Below are positions 54,401 through 64,000 of a DNA stretch of 64,000 bases, piece after piece. Position numbers and translations under genes: made by a program. The stretch's first letter is position 1. Each line of letters starts with the position of its first letter. Origin of the DNA: Bathymodiolus brooksi (lineage: Eukaryota; Mollusca; Bivalvia; Mytilida; Modiolidae); NCBI GenBank assembly GCA_963680875.1, contig OY804575.1:103037505-103101504 (forward strand). The letters are read 5' to 3'. A model generated the notes under the pieces. It searched no databases and was not told the DNA's origin. It saw nothing but the letters and a program-made list of their open reading frames with translations.

Positions 54401-55015
54401 ATATTAATAATAATGTTGAGGTCATTCACTCTTTATATAGGAACTCTCATTGTGTTGGTATTTGATTATCTTCCCAGCTGGCATACACCATTGTTTAAAC
54501 GTTAAGCTTACGTATTATGCGTTATGTTGGGTCTTTGTTGACGATATGATTCCTATTGTATACAAAGACCAAGCAGCAGGCAAACGACGTCATTGCAATG
54601 CTCTCTTGAGGTTTACTTGTTAATGTAGAATTGTAAATTTCATAATGATTATGATTAAATGATGTTCGTGTCCGTCTAAACAAATACTACCGTGTACATT
54701 ATAATGCATGTATTTGAATCGCTTGTGGTCACTCTCCTTTTTATTTATTAACAGTTTTTATAGTATTGTTCTATATTGTTTTATAATACTGTAGTGATCC
54801 CTTATGAATATCTTTTAATTAATTTTGATAGGCCCACCACCTGTGATAGCGTCCTCTAATAATAACTTTCTTCTTTTTTTACTGTTTGTCTATACCGGCA
54901 TATATGTTCATACCTAGGCCATTATCCTTACCTTTACCTTTGCCCTTGCCTTTACCCTTCATAGTCTTAGAACTAAAAAGATGTAAAATATCATAATTAA
55001 ATAGAAAATATTGGT

Positions 55016-55057
55016 TTATAGTGAAACATGAACCGTTGTATACTTCATCTGCATGTC
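55016..55057 (-). CDS. Weak candidate terminal exon
   Basis: The acceptor TCCTTCCTTATAG lies above 55057, then 13 codons (DMQMKYTTVHVSL) and TAA at 55018-55016. Phase 0 fits the candidate exon at 55238-55288. Supported only by splice signals and an open frame; product unknown. A Lys-Gly repeat (GGTAAA/GGCAAG, 54920-54960) lies just downstream. Confidence 0.2.
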   Translation of the reverse strand, partial: DMQMKYTTVHVSL

Positions 55058-55237
55058 CTATAAGGAAGGACAAATATAAAATACACATTATCTCACGAGC
55101 AATTATTGCGAAAGGATATGATTGTAAATGAACATGATGGACTGTCCAACTTTACACTTAGACACAAATTAAATTAAAGGAACAACACTTTTGTTGCTAT
55201 ATTCTGCATTGTCTTCAACAATGAGAATAACTCATAC

Positions 55238-55288
55238 CTTCACTTTGAAATCAGATCGAAACGGTCCATAGTCTGCAGCTGCGTGGTA
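55238..55288 (-). CDS. Weak candidate exon upstream of 55057
   Basis: The donor AAG|GTATGA is at 55237 and the acceptor-like AAATAG lies above 55288 (poor pyrimidine tract). 17 open codons (YHAAADYGPFRSDFKVK), phase 0-0. It could also be a non-coding leader exon. Confidence 0.2.
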
Positions 55289-55979
55289 CTATTTATTTAT
55301 CCCGATAAACCCTAGATATGTGTATATCTTTCGCTTTGGTTGAATTTAGAGCGTAGAATTGTATTTCCCAGATGCGGGATTATCAATATTCATTTATTTG
55401 CCGCCAGCAATATTCATTATTTTATTTCCTGTTTGATGGTTATTTATTTATCTAATATTTTTAAATAAAAATGACCGTAATTTTCTGACACTATGCCGAT
55501 TGTAGGCAAGTCATAAGTTTGTGTATAATGTTATATATGCTCTGTTTACAAGCAGGAGTTATCAGGGCCTATTTCTCGTGCATGAACACCTACCACTTTC
55601 GATGCACATTGTTGTAATACTAACTTCGATCTCTTTGTCCAATTCGAGCTAATGCAATACATCTTTGTCCTTAGATAATATTTGGTATTTCTGTGGTTCG
55701 TAATTTACTTTTGTCTTGAAGTAATGGCTTTTTTGACAATTCTGATTTGACTAATTAATGTACTTTATTTTCTTTTCTCCTGTTTTTATTGAACAAGATC
55801 TAGTGCACTCACAAAAGTACATTTACAATAAACAGAAATGAGAAATTAGTTTCTATTGTTGTTTCTATGTCTTAATCATCCTTTTTCCTCGAAATTTGGG
55901 CATTCTGCGTTTGTCCTTGTATTTAGTGAAATGTTCGCGTTTTTATAAACGGATGCAATGAAATAGTGCTAATTGTCTG

Positions 55980-56250
55980 AAGTATTTTCCTTTCCGAAGC
56001 ACTTTCGGTTTTGTCAGCTTACAATCATTAGTTTTCTGTGTAGTGTTTTCTGGATCATTGTTTGTCCTTTTTCCTTTGGCGGCCAGTGTGTTGACTGTCA
56101 TTCTTCAGTTTACGGATCCTGATTACCCTTTTGGTATCTTCAAACATTGCGTTGGCTTTTTTTCCTTTTTTTATTTTTTGGCCTTTGTATTTCTTGTCGT
56201 TCATCAGTTTACAGCTTCTGGTTACCCCCTTTGGTATCTTCAAACGTGTC
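55980..56250 (+). mobile_element. Penelope-like 3' UTR, two terminal motifs in tandem
   Basis: TAGTGTTTTCTGGATCATTG, CAGTTTACGGATCCTGATTA then CCCTTTTGGTATCTTCAAAC, repeated at 56205-56245 (CAGTTTACAGCTTCTGGTTA). The duplicated terminus is an early-stage version of the amplification seen at 13588-14222. 55290-55980 and 56250-57110 hold nothing recognised. Confidence 0.75.
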
Positions 56251-57109
56251 TCGTGTCTTTATCTTGTGCATTGATTTACTAAGAATATAAAGCTAATCAG
56301 CGACGGTCGATATCGTAACAAACTACAACATGAACAGAGCAATGTCCTTAATTCTATAATTATAAATATAATGAAATTCCTTCCTTACTTTTATCTCGTT
56401 ACCGTTGATTAAAACTGGTCTGAAATCAATTAAATTGATTTTCAAAATCACAATACTTCTCTAATTCACGTCTTATTGACAAAAAAGAAACATACATGGT
56501 TCCAATGAAGTGAAAGTACATTATTTACAAAAAAATATAAAAAGCAACTTACCTCTGTATTCAAAAGCAGAATGGTTGAATTATTTTAATCTCTTTGGTG
56601 TCTGTATATGGCAAAATCATATTTCTCTCATATTTATTTCGACATATATGATGGCAGTATGTTTCGCTTTAGTACAAATGGGGGATTGTTATGTTATAAA
56701 TTATATCAAGCTAATACATTTGATTGAGAATTACTCCCTACCGTTATCCGCCATATTTGTTGTTTTTAGAAATTTAATAAGTATTTCCGTTGATTCCCGG
56801 TATATCATAGCACTTGACGTTTTGTTGACAAAACGGAAGTCGTGTCTTAGGCGGAAAGACGATTATTGTTAATGGGTAGCAAATGACAACTTTTATATAA
56901 TGAGCTTTCTTGTATAACTGAAGATCAATAAGGAAAGTCGGGAACCGTAAATATCTTGCTTGGAATCATTTGAATTCATTTATATGGAAATAACAAATCA
57001 AACAGCTTGCTACATGGAGCAATCGATTTTTAGTCTGATAAAACTTCCAAGAATGTGCCCTCGTAAGTGTGATTTAGATATGAATATGCATATATATGTA
57101 TATATATAT

Positions 57110-57400
57110 ATAACAATGCACACATTTATAGATCATTAGTCATTTATCCTGTTCATGTGATGAACATAACTTTGCTCCTAGGTTAAAGTGATCGCTACTA
57201 AATACATATTATGCAGTCGTCATCACGAACTAGTTGACCGTCGAGGTAAATAAACAAAATCTCTGAAAATTTATCCGGAGCTTTCGGCCGTACAACCCGG
57301 CCTTTTTCAGCGGAACTTTATTATGTTATGATACATTTGACTTTGTCATAATGGATAACGTCACAAAGTAAATAAAATAAAAAAATTAGGGAAAATAGAA
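57110..57400 (+). mobile_element. Penelope-like RT remnant and untranslated sequence
   Basis: 57181-57240 reads RLKVIATKYILCSRHHELVD, the C-terminal RT block of the plus-oriented lineage. 57260-57320 (CTTTCGGCCGTACAACCCGG) belongs to the minus-oriented element next to it. Confidence 0.6.
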
Positions 57401-57402
57401 CG

Positions 57403-57570
57403 TTACGTTTTTGTATTTAATCCATGGGGTTTGAATGTTCGCAGTTTATTCATCCAAAGTTTTTCGATTGTCTCTCGGTAAGAATCATCGCCGCAATTTT
57501 TTTCTAAAGCCACAATTTCATAATCATTCACGGAATGTTCAGTGGAATTAAAATGAATTGCTATTGGATC
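57403..57570 (-). pseudogene. Penelope-like GIY-YIG endonuclease C-terminus
   Basis: Minus strand, 55 open codons to TAA 57405-57403: DPIAIHFNSTEHSVNDYEIV, ALEKNCGDD, YRETIEKLWMNKLRTFKPHG, LNTKT. The PIAxHFN...HS, the Glu in ALEK, and LWMxxLRTxxPxGLN are the conserved second half of the GIY-YIG endonuclease domain of canonical Penelope-like elements. It is a 5'-truncated copy whose 3' flank (57240-57400) has the usual untranslated end. It differs from the plus-oriented RT lineage, so two Penelope-like types are present. Confidence 0.8.
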
Positions 57571-57602
57571 CTGTTCATGTGATGAAAATAACTTTTATTT
57601 TA

Positions 57603-57760
57603 TATGGATACATATATCGTGATGACGACAATATAATATTTCTAGCGATGACTTCACTTTCGAAGCAACGTAGCATTGACTGAGTACTTGAAATCTGTAA
57701 AGTCATCGCTAGAAATATTATATTGTCGTCATCACGATATATATATCCATGGCTGAAATG
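57603..57760. repeat. Hairpin formed by inverted Penelope-like pieces
   Basis: The arms are TATCGTGATGACGACAATAT ... TAGCGATGACTT (57615-57653) and its complement (57700-57740). The arm and loop match the RT coding block at 58297-58370 in inverse, so the hairpin is made of element sequence. Confidence 0.7.
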
Positions 57761-57849
57761 ACAATATATCTACTCCATTTTACGTAGATTTGTTTCCTTT
57801 CCTTGATCACCGACTAGACTTTTATCAAACTTGACGATGAGTAAGAGGG

Positions 57850-58050
57850 TGGGTGCTCTGTAAGTAACATGAACTACTTACCCATGGTGTACATCTTGGC
57901 TTACTCCAGTTTTGTTTATGGAATTTGCGTTTTTCTGTGTTTAAAAAAAAAAAAAAATTCTGTGTTGTGTTTTTTCTTTTGTCTTCGTCTGTGTCTTGTG
58001 CTTAAAGTTTCCTGTGTCTCTGGATTGTCCACTCTTGATTGTCTCTTCGA
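57850..58050 (+). mobile_element. Penelope-like 3' UTR fragment
   Basis: TGCTCTGTAAGTAACATGAA, CTACTTACCCATGG, TGTCTCTGGATTGTCC, TTGATTGTCTCTTCG. Confidence 0.65.
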
Positions 58051-58194
58051 TATGTCATTTAAGAAATAATGTATGTCAGTCCGTGCTTTGCTGAAAATTT
58101 TCTCATGGGCATATCACATTTGCTTGAAAATCTGAAACCGTGTAGAGCGCAGCGTAACGAGATGTAAAATTTACGAAAAAAATAAAACAAACAT

Positions 58195-58720
58195 AATGTC
58201 TTCACGATTCCAATAGTCAACTTTCCATTCATCAGTAGCAATATTCCAGCTTATGCCCTTTGTTCTTCTGCTTGTGCTCAGTACAGTGATTTTCTTTACA
58301 AGATTTCAAGTACTCAGTCAATGCAACGTTACTTCGAAGGTGAAGTCATCGCTAGAAATATTATATTGACGTCATCACGAACTAGTTGACCATTACGAAA
58401 TATCCATTTATCAGGGAACAATTGATCGTTTCCCTTTTACGTAGATATTTTCTTTCTACTATGACCGACAACACTTTTACCGGACTTGACTATGAGTAAA
58501 TTGGTGACTGTATGGAAAGAAACAAGAACTACTTACCCTTCGCGAACCCCTCAACTGAAGTCCCACTTTTGATGGATACGTGTTGCTCATCTCTTTAGTT
58601 TTTGCTTTGTGTTTTTTGTTTTGTTTGCCTTCGTTCTGTGTATTATACACAATGTTACCTGTGTCTCAGTATTGTACATTCGGGATTGGCCCTTCGGTTT
58701 TCTCTAACGTTTATTTTAAT
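58195..58720 (+). mobile_element. Penelope-like RT 3' fragment and UTR
   Basis: IPIVNFPFISSNIPAYA at 58208-58260, LSQCNVTSKVKS at 58315-58350, HHELVDHYEI at 58372-58402, then the UTR with GAACTACTTACCCTTCGCGA and CCCTTCGGTTTTCTCTAACG. Same lineage as 41930 and 50140. Confidence 0.8.
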
Positions 58721-59212
58721 ATGAAGATACGACGTCAAATGTTCGCTTTAGGAGTAATTTTTTTTTTTATTTCTTGCCTTTATGGTTGGAAGGTGAATGA
58801 AATTTAATTAAAATTAGTTCTTGAGGTAAGCGATGCTCATATATTCTGCCACATGCATTAATCTATGTTTATCTCAAACACGTGTGTATGTGTTTACATT
58901 TAGTCATATGGTCACGTGTCTAAATTTTCAAATCGATATGTGACCTTGATTTTTTTTTCAATTAAAGAGTACTCTAAGAGCTAATGATTATTATAATAAG
59001 GTTCAAAGTTGAATGTTGTGGCTACACTAGCATTACGAGCGGAAAATATTTCTTGGCTTAAGCATTTCTATTCTTGAAAATCCTACTACGCTCAATTATC
59101 TGTGCAGCTAACAACATCCCCTCCCCTCCACTTCTTTTTCATTCTAAATGGTTGGAAGTTTTCATTATCAGAAAAGAAGTCAACATAATTTTCAAATTTC
59201 TTTTTTTGTATT

Positions 59213-59340
59213 ATGATTAGTATTGCATTGCATCATTAAGGTGTATATTTTTTGTATTATTATTATTATTGCATTGTATCATTAAGATGTACATTTTTGT
59301 ATTATTATTATTATTATTGTATTGCATCATTAAGATGTTC
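59213..59340 (+). repeat. (ATT)n-containing tandem repeat, three units
   Basis: Three units of about 40-50 bp, each a TATTATTATTATTGCATTG run plus CATCATTAAGATGTACATTT. Confidence 0.85.
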
Positions 59341-59699
59341 TTTGTTGCTGTAGATAAGATGATTTCAGCGGCCTGAGCTGTGTTTTTATGTAATAAATAA
59401 AAGCTGGCTGCAAACCTGGCGAGCTGTTTCCATAATGATACACGTGTTGAGTTTTTATTGATAGATATTCTATGTTCGATTGATGAACGAATTAGAGCAG
59501 AAACTGTATTTATCACAAAGTTGGTTTTAAGAGTTAAATAGGCCTAGAATGCACACAACTTGTGCATTAGAATGAAGGGATGTGTTAGTAAATTCCATCA
59601 CAGCGAAAAAAGAGTTACACTAAAAATGTATGAGACAATGAGAATTGGCAGGGAAAGATACTTGTAAAAATAATATCGATATAGCCAGCTCCACATATA

Positions 59700-59880
59700 A
59701 TAAAATGAAAAATGCCACATTGTCGGAACAATTCCAAAATACAACTGAAAAATATTAGTAAATGGCAAAATCGATATCCACTTACGCACATTTTCCTGAC
59801 ATGGTACTGGCATGTCAATAAAATGGTGCCGAGTGAAGCTAGCTTTTGGTCACAACCATCACCTCTTAGTGAAATAGGTT
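59700..59880 (-). repeat. Dispersed repeat R3, copy c
   Basis: GGCAAAATCGATATCCACTT, TTTTCCTGACATGGTACTGG, GTCAATAAAATGGTG, CACCTCTTAGTGAAATAGG. A minus-strand frame (59615-60046) runs through it; its first 35 codons (MVKLTDDLDTYPITVQIDTG...) lie outside the repeat and are the only part that might be coding. Confidence 0.6.
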
Positions 59881-61329
59881 GAAAGATATAGTTGGAATTA
59901 TGAATATTAGTATCATATATAGAGACAAAACTTTGCCATACTTTCTGGAACACCAGATTATTGTCGCAATTTGTGTTGTCCATCTGACCTGTATCAATTT
60001 GTACTGTTATAGGGTATGTGTCCAGGTCGTCCGTTAACTTGACCATTCATTGAGTGATATGTGCTCCCGAAATATAAGTAGCTTAATACGATTTGCAGAA
60101 TTTATTTACAATATGTTAGGTGTCAAACCACCAATTCACCAATCAGAGCTTAGAACATATACGAAAGTAGTCCCTTTTCAAGAAAAAGGTTCCTTTCATT
60201 TTGTAGTATTGTGAAAACTACTGAATGGAGTGGACTAATTAAAATTGATAATTGAAGTTAAATATATAGGGATTATTTTGAGCCCAACTTTGATGGATTT
60301 AGTTGTATTTTAATACCTCTATGGAGCATTTGATGCATGACCTTTAAATGGTGAATTTCTTGGGGATGACCAAGCTATTTTTAGAGTAGGCGTTTTCCGT
60401 AGCATGGCATTTCACTGCAAGACTTTAAACATGCCCTGATATTTTGACAGAACGTAGAGGAATCATGTACGTTCCAGAAAATATATGGTCTTGGAAAGGT
60501 TAAACTTAAGATAAAATGGCCAGGTAGGCTCGAAAAAACACAAATTTAGTAGAAAACCTTAAAGAAATGAATTAGTGGTTTCACACCTATATATTTCATC
60601 TAACACTTGGATATTACGTACAATAAACTTACACATTATTATATACAATTATGACTTCTGACATGAGATTATAAATGCTAACAAAAACAAACATATTTTG
60701 GATCAATGTTACCATGGCAACAAGATAAACAAAATGCATATTCAATGTATACTGAACTCAGAAAAGAATTGGAATGATTTAATTGAGAACAAAAAATGGT
60801 ATTTAGTCAAATATAATATTATTGTATCGCTGTGACATACATGTTTATAAATGCTCAAATGTAATAAAATGATCTTCATGGAGCCACACATTCATAAATT
60901 GTCATTCAGTGCTTGACAATTATCATTCCTCGTGTTTTATATGGTTCTAAATACGCATTTCTGTCTGGCGAAAATGACATGTCTTAACGATATGTATGTA
61001 CTTGTTAAACTTACCGTCATACATTTCCGTTTGTGTTTAATTTATACTTAACTACATATATATGTTATTCTCATCGGCAGTACATATTTCTTAAGAAATG
61101 TGTGCATTGATACAAAGGAATTTCATTTAGAAATCCCAATTTTCTTAAACTCGTGCAACTGTATGCCTGTGTTGAAGTTACAAAATGTTTTTTAAAGCGA
61201 TATTCAATATACTTCAGGTCAGAAATCGCCCTGTACACGCTCACATTTTCGCATATTGAAATATACACTTCTGAACCTTATTGTCTTTGTAATATTGTTC
61301 TGGTCGTTAAAAAGAAATGTAGATTTCAA

Positions 61330-61730
61330 CTTTAGTGCACACGACACGTTTCTGGAATAACCTTCAGGTACGCTCAAAATCGGAATATAGTTGATATGCT
61401 GCTTACGGTAAACAATAATTAATTGTTTCCGTAGATTACATTATTGAATATTGAAAAAATATAACAATACACAACTAGTAATGGGAATGAAATGTACAAC
61501 TGTCAGAGACTACAATGACACATTTCAGATACTCGTAAATATCGTTCTAAATACAATTCAGTTCTGTCGAAATATTGTCACATGGCCATTGTCACCTTCA
61601 ACCCCAAAATTTTAAATAATTTGGTTTTCCAATCTCTTGGTGATGAGCGTACCTAATGAAAGTTATTCAAGAAATGAGTCGTGCGCGCACTAAATTTGAT
61701 ATCTACGTTTTTATATTCACGTTCCATGTC
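61330..61730. repeat. Dispersed repeat R1, inverted pair of short copies
   Basis: Direct piece at 61330-61390 (TTTAGTGCACACGACACGTT, GAATAACCTTCAGGTACGCT) and inverse piece at 61595-61725 (AATTTGGTTTTCC, GATGAGCGTACCTAATGAAA). 60050-61330 shows no recognised gene. Confidence 0.6.
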
Positions 61731-62089
61731 AAAATACAACGGTTTTGTTATATTTGATACCAGATTAAATTGCATTTATCTTTGAAAGATAGGTTAAAAA
61801 AACAACATTCAATTATGCAGGTGAAATCAGGAGACTAAATAATTTAATAATGAAACAATATCTTGCAATTAGACAGACTGATGACTATCCAATTTTAACG
61901 TTTTACAACACGGTTACATCAACATCAAGCTTACTGTAGTAGACAGCAGAAAGAGAGTTTGTGTTTATGAACTTACTGCTCAACATCCTTGAAAGACATG
62001 AAAATATAAGAAAGAAAAAATACATAAAAGACAGCTACACAAAGGACATTGTCTTTAACAAAACAGAAAATAGTACAAATATATAGTCA

Positions 62090-62850
62090 AGTCTCTCTTA
62101 TGTGACCTTCTAAGAAACATTGAAATAGAGTCACAGAAGACAGGCGGTCTCTAAATACAGGTTTAATTAATATGAAATGCACTATGAAGGCAGATTAAAA
62201 AAAGAAAACATAATACAAGTTATTACTTAATAGAGGTGGTCGCTAAAGCGGGTTTGACTGTACATAAATGACAATTTTCTGAGAAGTATTGGTAAACGGT
62301 GACATTGTTAAGACTAGTGTAATATACTTGTAATACTGTTATTACAACCAGTGTCGCAATATCGATTGGACATAGCAATTGTATAATACTAGTTCTCAAA
62401 ACTCATTGTTTATACAAATTACATACATTTCAATTGAGCAAATAGAAGATAAATGTTTTACTATGGATGTGTAAACACATTTACTTTAGTTTGTAATAAA
62501 TCTAACCTTTTATTATGATTTGAGATTGATCTCTTCATTAATCACAATTTGTGGTTTTTCAGATGATGTCAAATATACTTCCAAGTTGTTTTTTTACAGT
62601 GACAATATATACCTTTCAAAATACAGATAAACCTGTCTTATATTAACTTCCAATGAACATTTAAATAGTGTCACAAAAAGACAGGTGGTCTTTAAATACA
62701 GGTTTAATTAATATGAAATGCAATGTGAAGGGAGATTAAAGTAAGAAGTAAGAAGAGTTAGAAGCTATTAAAGGGGTAATCAGAAGCCGTAAATTCGAAG
62801 AACAGACAACACAATGTCTAAACAAAAAGGACAAAGGGTCAAAGAATGAT
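62090..62850. repeat. Two copies of a GACCACCT-type repeat and a Penelope-like 3' remnant
   Basis: Copies at 62090-62280 and 62620-62740 share AAATACAGGTTTAATTAATA then TGAAATGCA, and ACAGGTGGTC/ACAGGCGGTC. A minus-oriented Penelope-like terminus (AAGGGGTAATCAGAAGCCGT) lies at 62770-62850. 61730-62090, 62280-62620 and 62850-64000 hold nothing I can identify. Confidence 0.6.
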
Positions 62851-64000
62851 CAAAATGATATATCTGTGACATGTGTTATTACGTGCATGAATAATAGTAT
62901 TAGGTGTCAAATCCCAGTTTGGATTGACCAACTGTCAGAAATGGTTAACAACCAATAAACTCACTGAATTATTTGTTAAATTGTAATTCTAGTACAAACA
63001 AATAAGGAACCTGATTAACGTCGTTTTGTTGGTAATAACTTAATCCGCAAGAGATTTTCAGGCAATTAATTTTAAGATCGATTATGACTAGAGCCTTGGC
63101 TTGATTCTCGCCTTCGATACGTATTTACTGTCGATTAATTTGCGAGAATGAAAAAGCACGACTGAATAAAAACAAATTAGCAAAAAGCATTGGTTTCGAA
63201 ACAACTTAATGATAGCACATTAGATACTGAAATATTTAACACATTCCCAAAATATACAAAAAAAAAGAAAGATCGTAGGTAACTGTAATCCACGTTTGAT
63301 CACGAATCGCCGGTGAATTAGCTGACAGGAAAATCCTCATAGTCATGAATTATTCATGAGCCCTATTAAAACAGTTTGATAGTTTTCGACACATTGTTTA
63401 ACATCAAAGCAAAAAACAGTTTTGTCACTTTGTTTGGCTGTAGTTTAATCCAAAGTTGGGGATTTAACTTTAAAAATACTGTATCATAGTATTTATTATT
63501 TTAGAACTACCACAACAATTCTAGTAGAAAAATATACCATTATTATACGAGATTGTCTATACATAATTGTTCATCAATAGAAGGGACATCGTATTTTGCA
63601 AAGCTTCATTATGTGTATGTATAATAATTAATGGATTAAGACTTTAGGGACCATTTGACTTGAAAGCAGAGGGAGCTACGTTTTTTTCTTAAAAATAAAT
63701 TATGTCGCCAAATTGTTTAGAAAAAAGCATACTAACCCGACAGATGCAGTTTCTGACGAAATATTTTGGTAAAATTTGATGAAAAATAATTGCTGATTTT
63801 GCATGCCCAAAAATAATCTGATTTTTGTTTCGCGTGACAACAGCATTTTTGGCTCAGAGATAAATACCCCTCCGCCCTACAAATGGTTTGCGCCTTATTA
63901 ATCTGTGTGTAGTTGTAAAGATTTGATTTCTATATACATGAAGGTTTATCTTATAATTTGTCGCCCTCATACGCCGAATTGTCAGCAGATTCATACTTCT

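Noticed and set aside
54879..55088. Minus-strand frame with a Gly-Lys repeat
   Set aside because: The Gly-Lys run is a GGTAAA/GGCAAG microsatellite; only the short candidate exon at 55016-55057 was kept, at low confidence.
56510..56872. 120-codon plus-strand frame with hydrophobic stretches
   Set aside because: No recognisable motif and AT-driven composition. Possible, but not supported beyond length.
61001..61045. Possible minus-strand splice donor (GACG|GTAAGT) after an ATG
   Set aside because: No matching acceptor or open exon could be defined around it.

Overview
The window is nuclear DNA of an AT-rich invertebrate, most likely a bivalve mollusc. The evidence is introns with GT-AG junctions, many degraded Penelope-like retroelement pieces, tRNA-derived SINEs whose tail reads GTGTTTAACGCCACTTTC, and dispersed repeats of the CCCTCGCCAACGAAG and TATACCCCCG type. 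All of these resemble repeats I know from mussels and other bivalves. No bacterial, viral or organellar gene content was recognised. Most long open frames are chance or repeat-derived; the real coding sequence is in short exons that only join up when splice sites and phases are read.

Left third (1-11.5 kb): a segment of about 4.5 kb occurs twice in direct orientation (1-4492 and 7048-11541). Each copy carries a minus-strand exon of a P2X7 intracellular (ballast) domain. Copy 2 has a nonsense codon in it. Each copy also carries a foldback element, and exon 1 of a divergent plus-strand gene of unknown function. Only copy 1 retains the remaining exons of that gene (5.4-6.8 kb). The duplication ends inside a 400-bp tandem repeat, and in copy 1 that repeat is split by a 0.5-kb inverted-repeat element.

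Middle (12-39 kb): after a foldback and a 35-bp minisatellite comes a minus-strand gene. It reads from a signal peptide plus thrombospondin type 1 (TSP1) exon at 38.9 kb, through four small phase-1 Ser/Thr-rich stalk exons, to a transmembrane exon at 22.6 kb and a short basic tail at 22.0 kb. All phases agree and the sum is exactly 705 nt (234 aa). Further minus-strand exons at 20.9, 17.8, 17.3 and 15.5 kb are also coding. They can be joined by phase to the same transmembrane exon as an alternative long cytoplasmic tail, or they may be another gene. The introns hold a degraded non-LTR retrotransposon with an AP-endonuclease domain, SINEs, foldbacks and several inverted-repeat elements.

Right third (39-64 kb): a second minus-strand membrane-protein gene is represented by a stalk exon (51.3 kb), a transmembrane exon (49.1-49.4 kb) and a tyrosine-containing tail exon (43.7-43.9 kb). 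Its tail intron holds a 4-kb terminal-inverted-repeat element filled by a pyrimidine-rich satellite. The rest is repeats: Penelope-like reverse transcriptase and GIY-YIG fragments, their 3' ends, and several unnamed dispersed families. From about 59 kb onward only weak coding candidates were seen.
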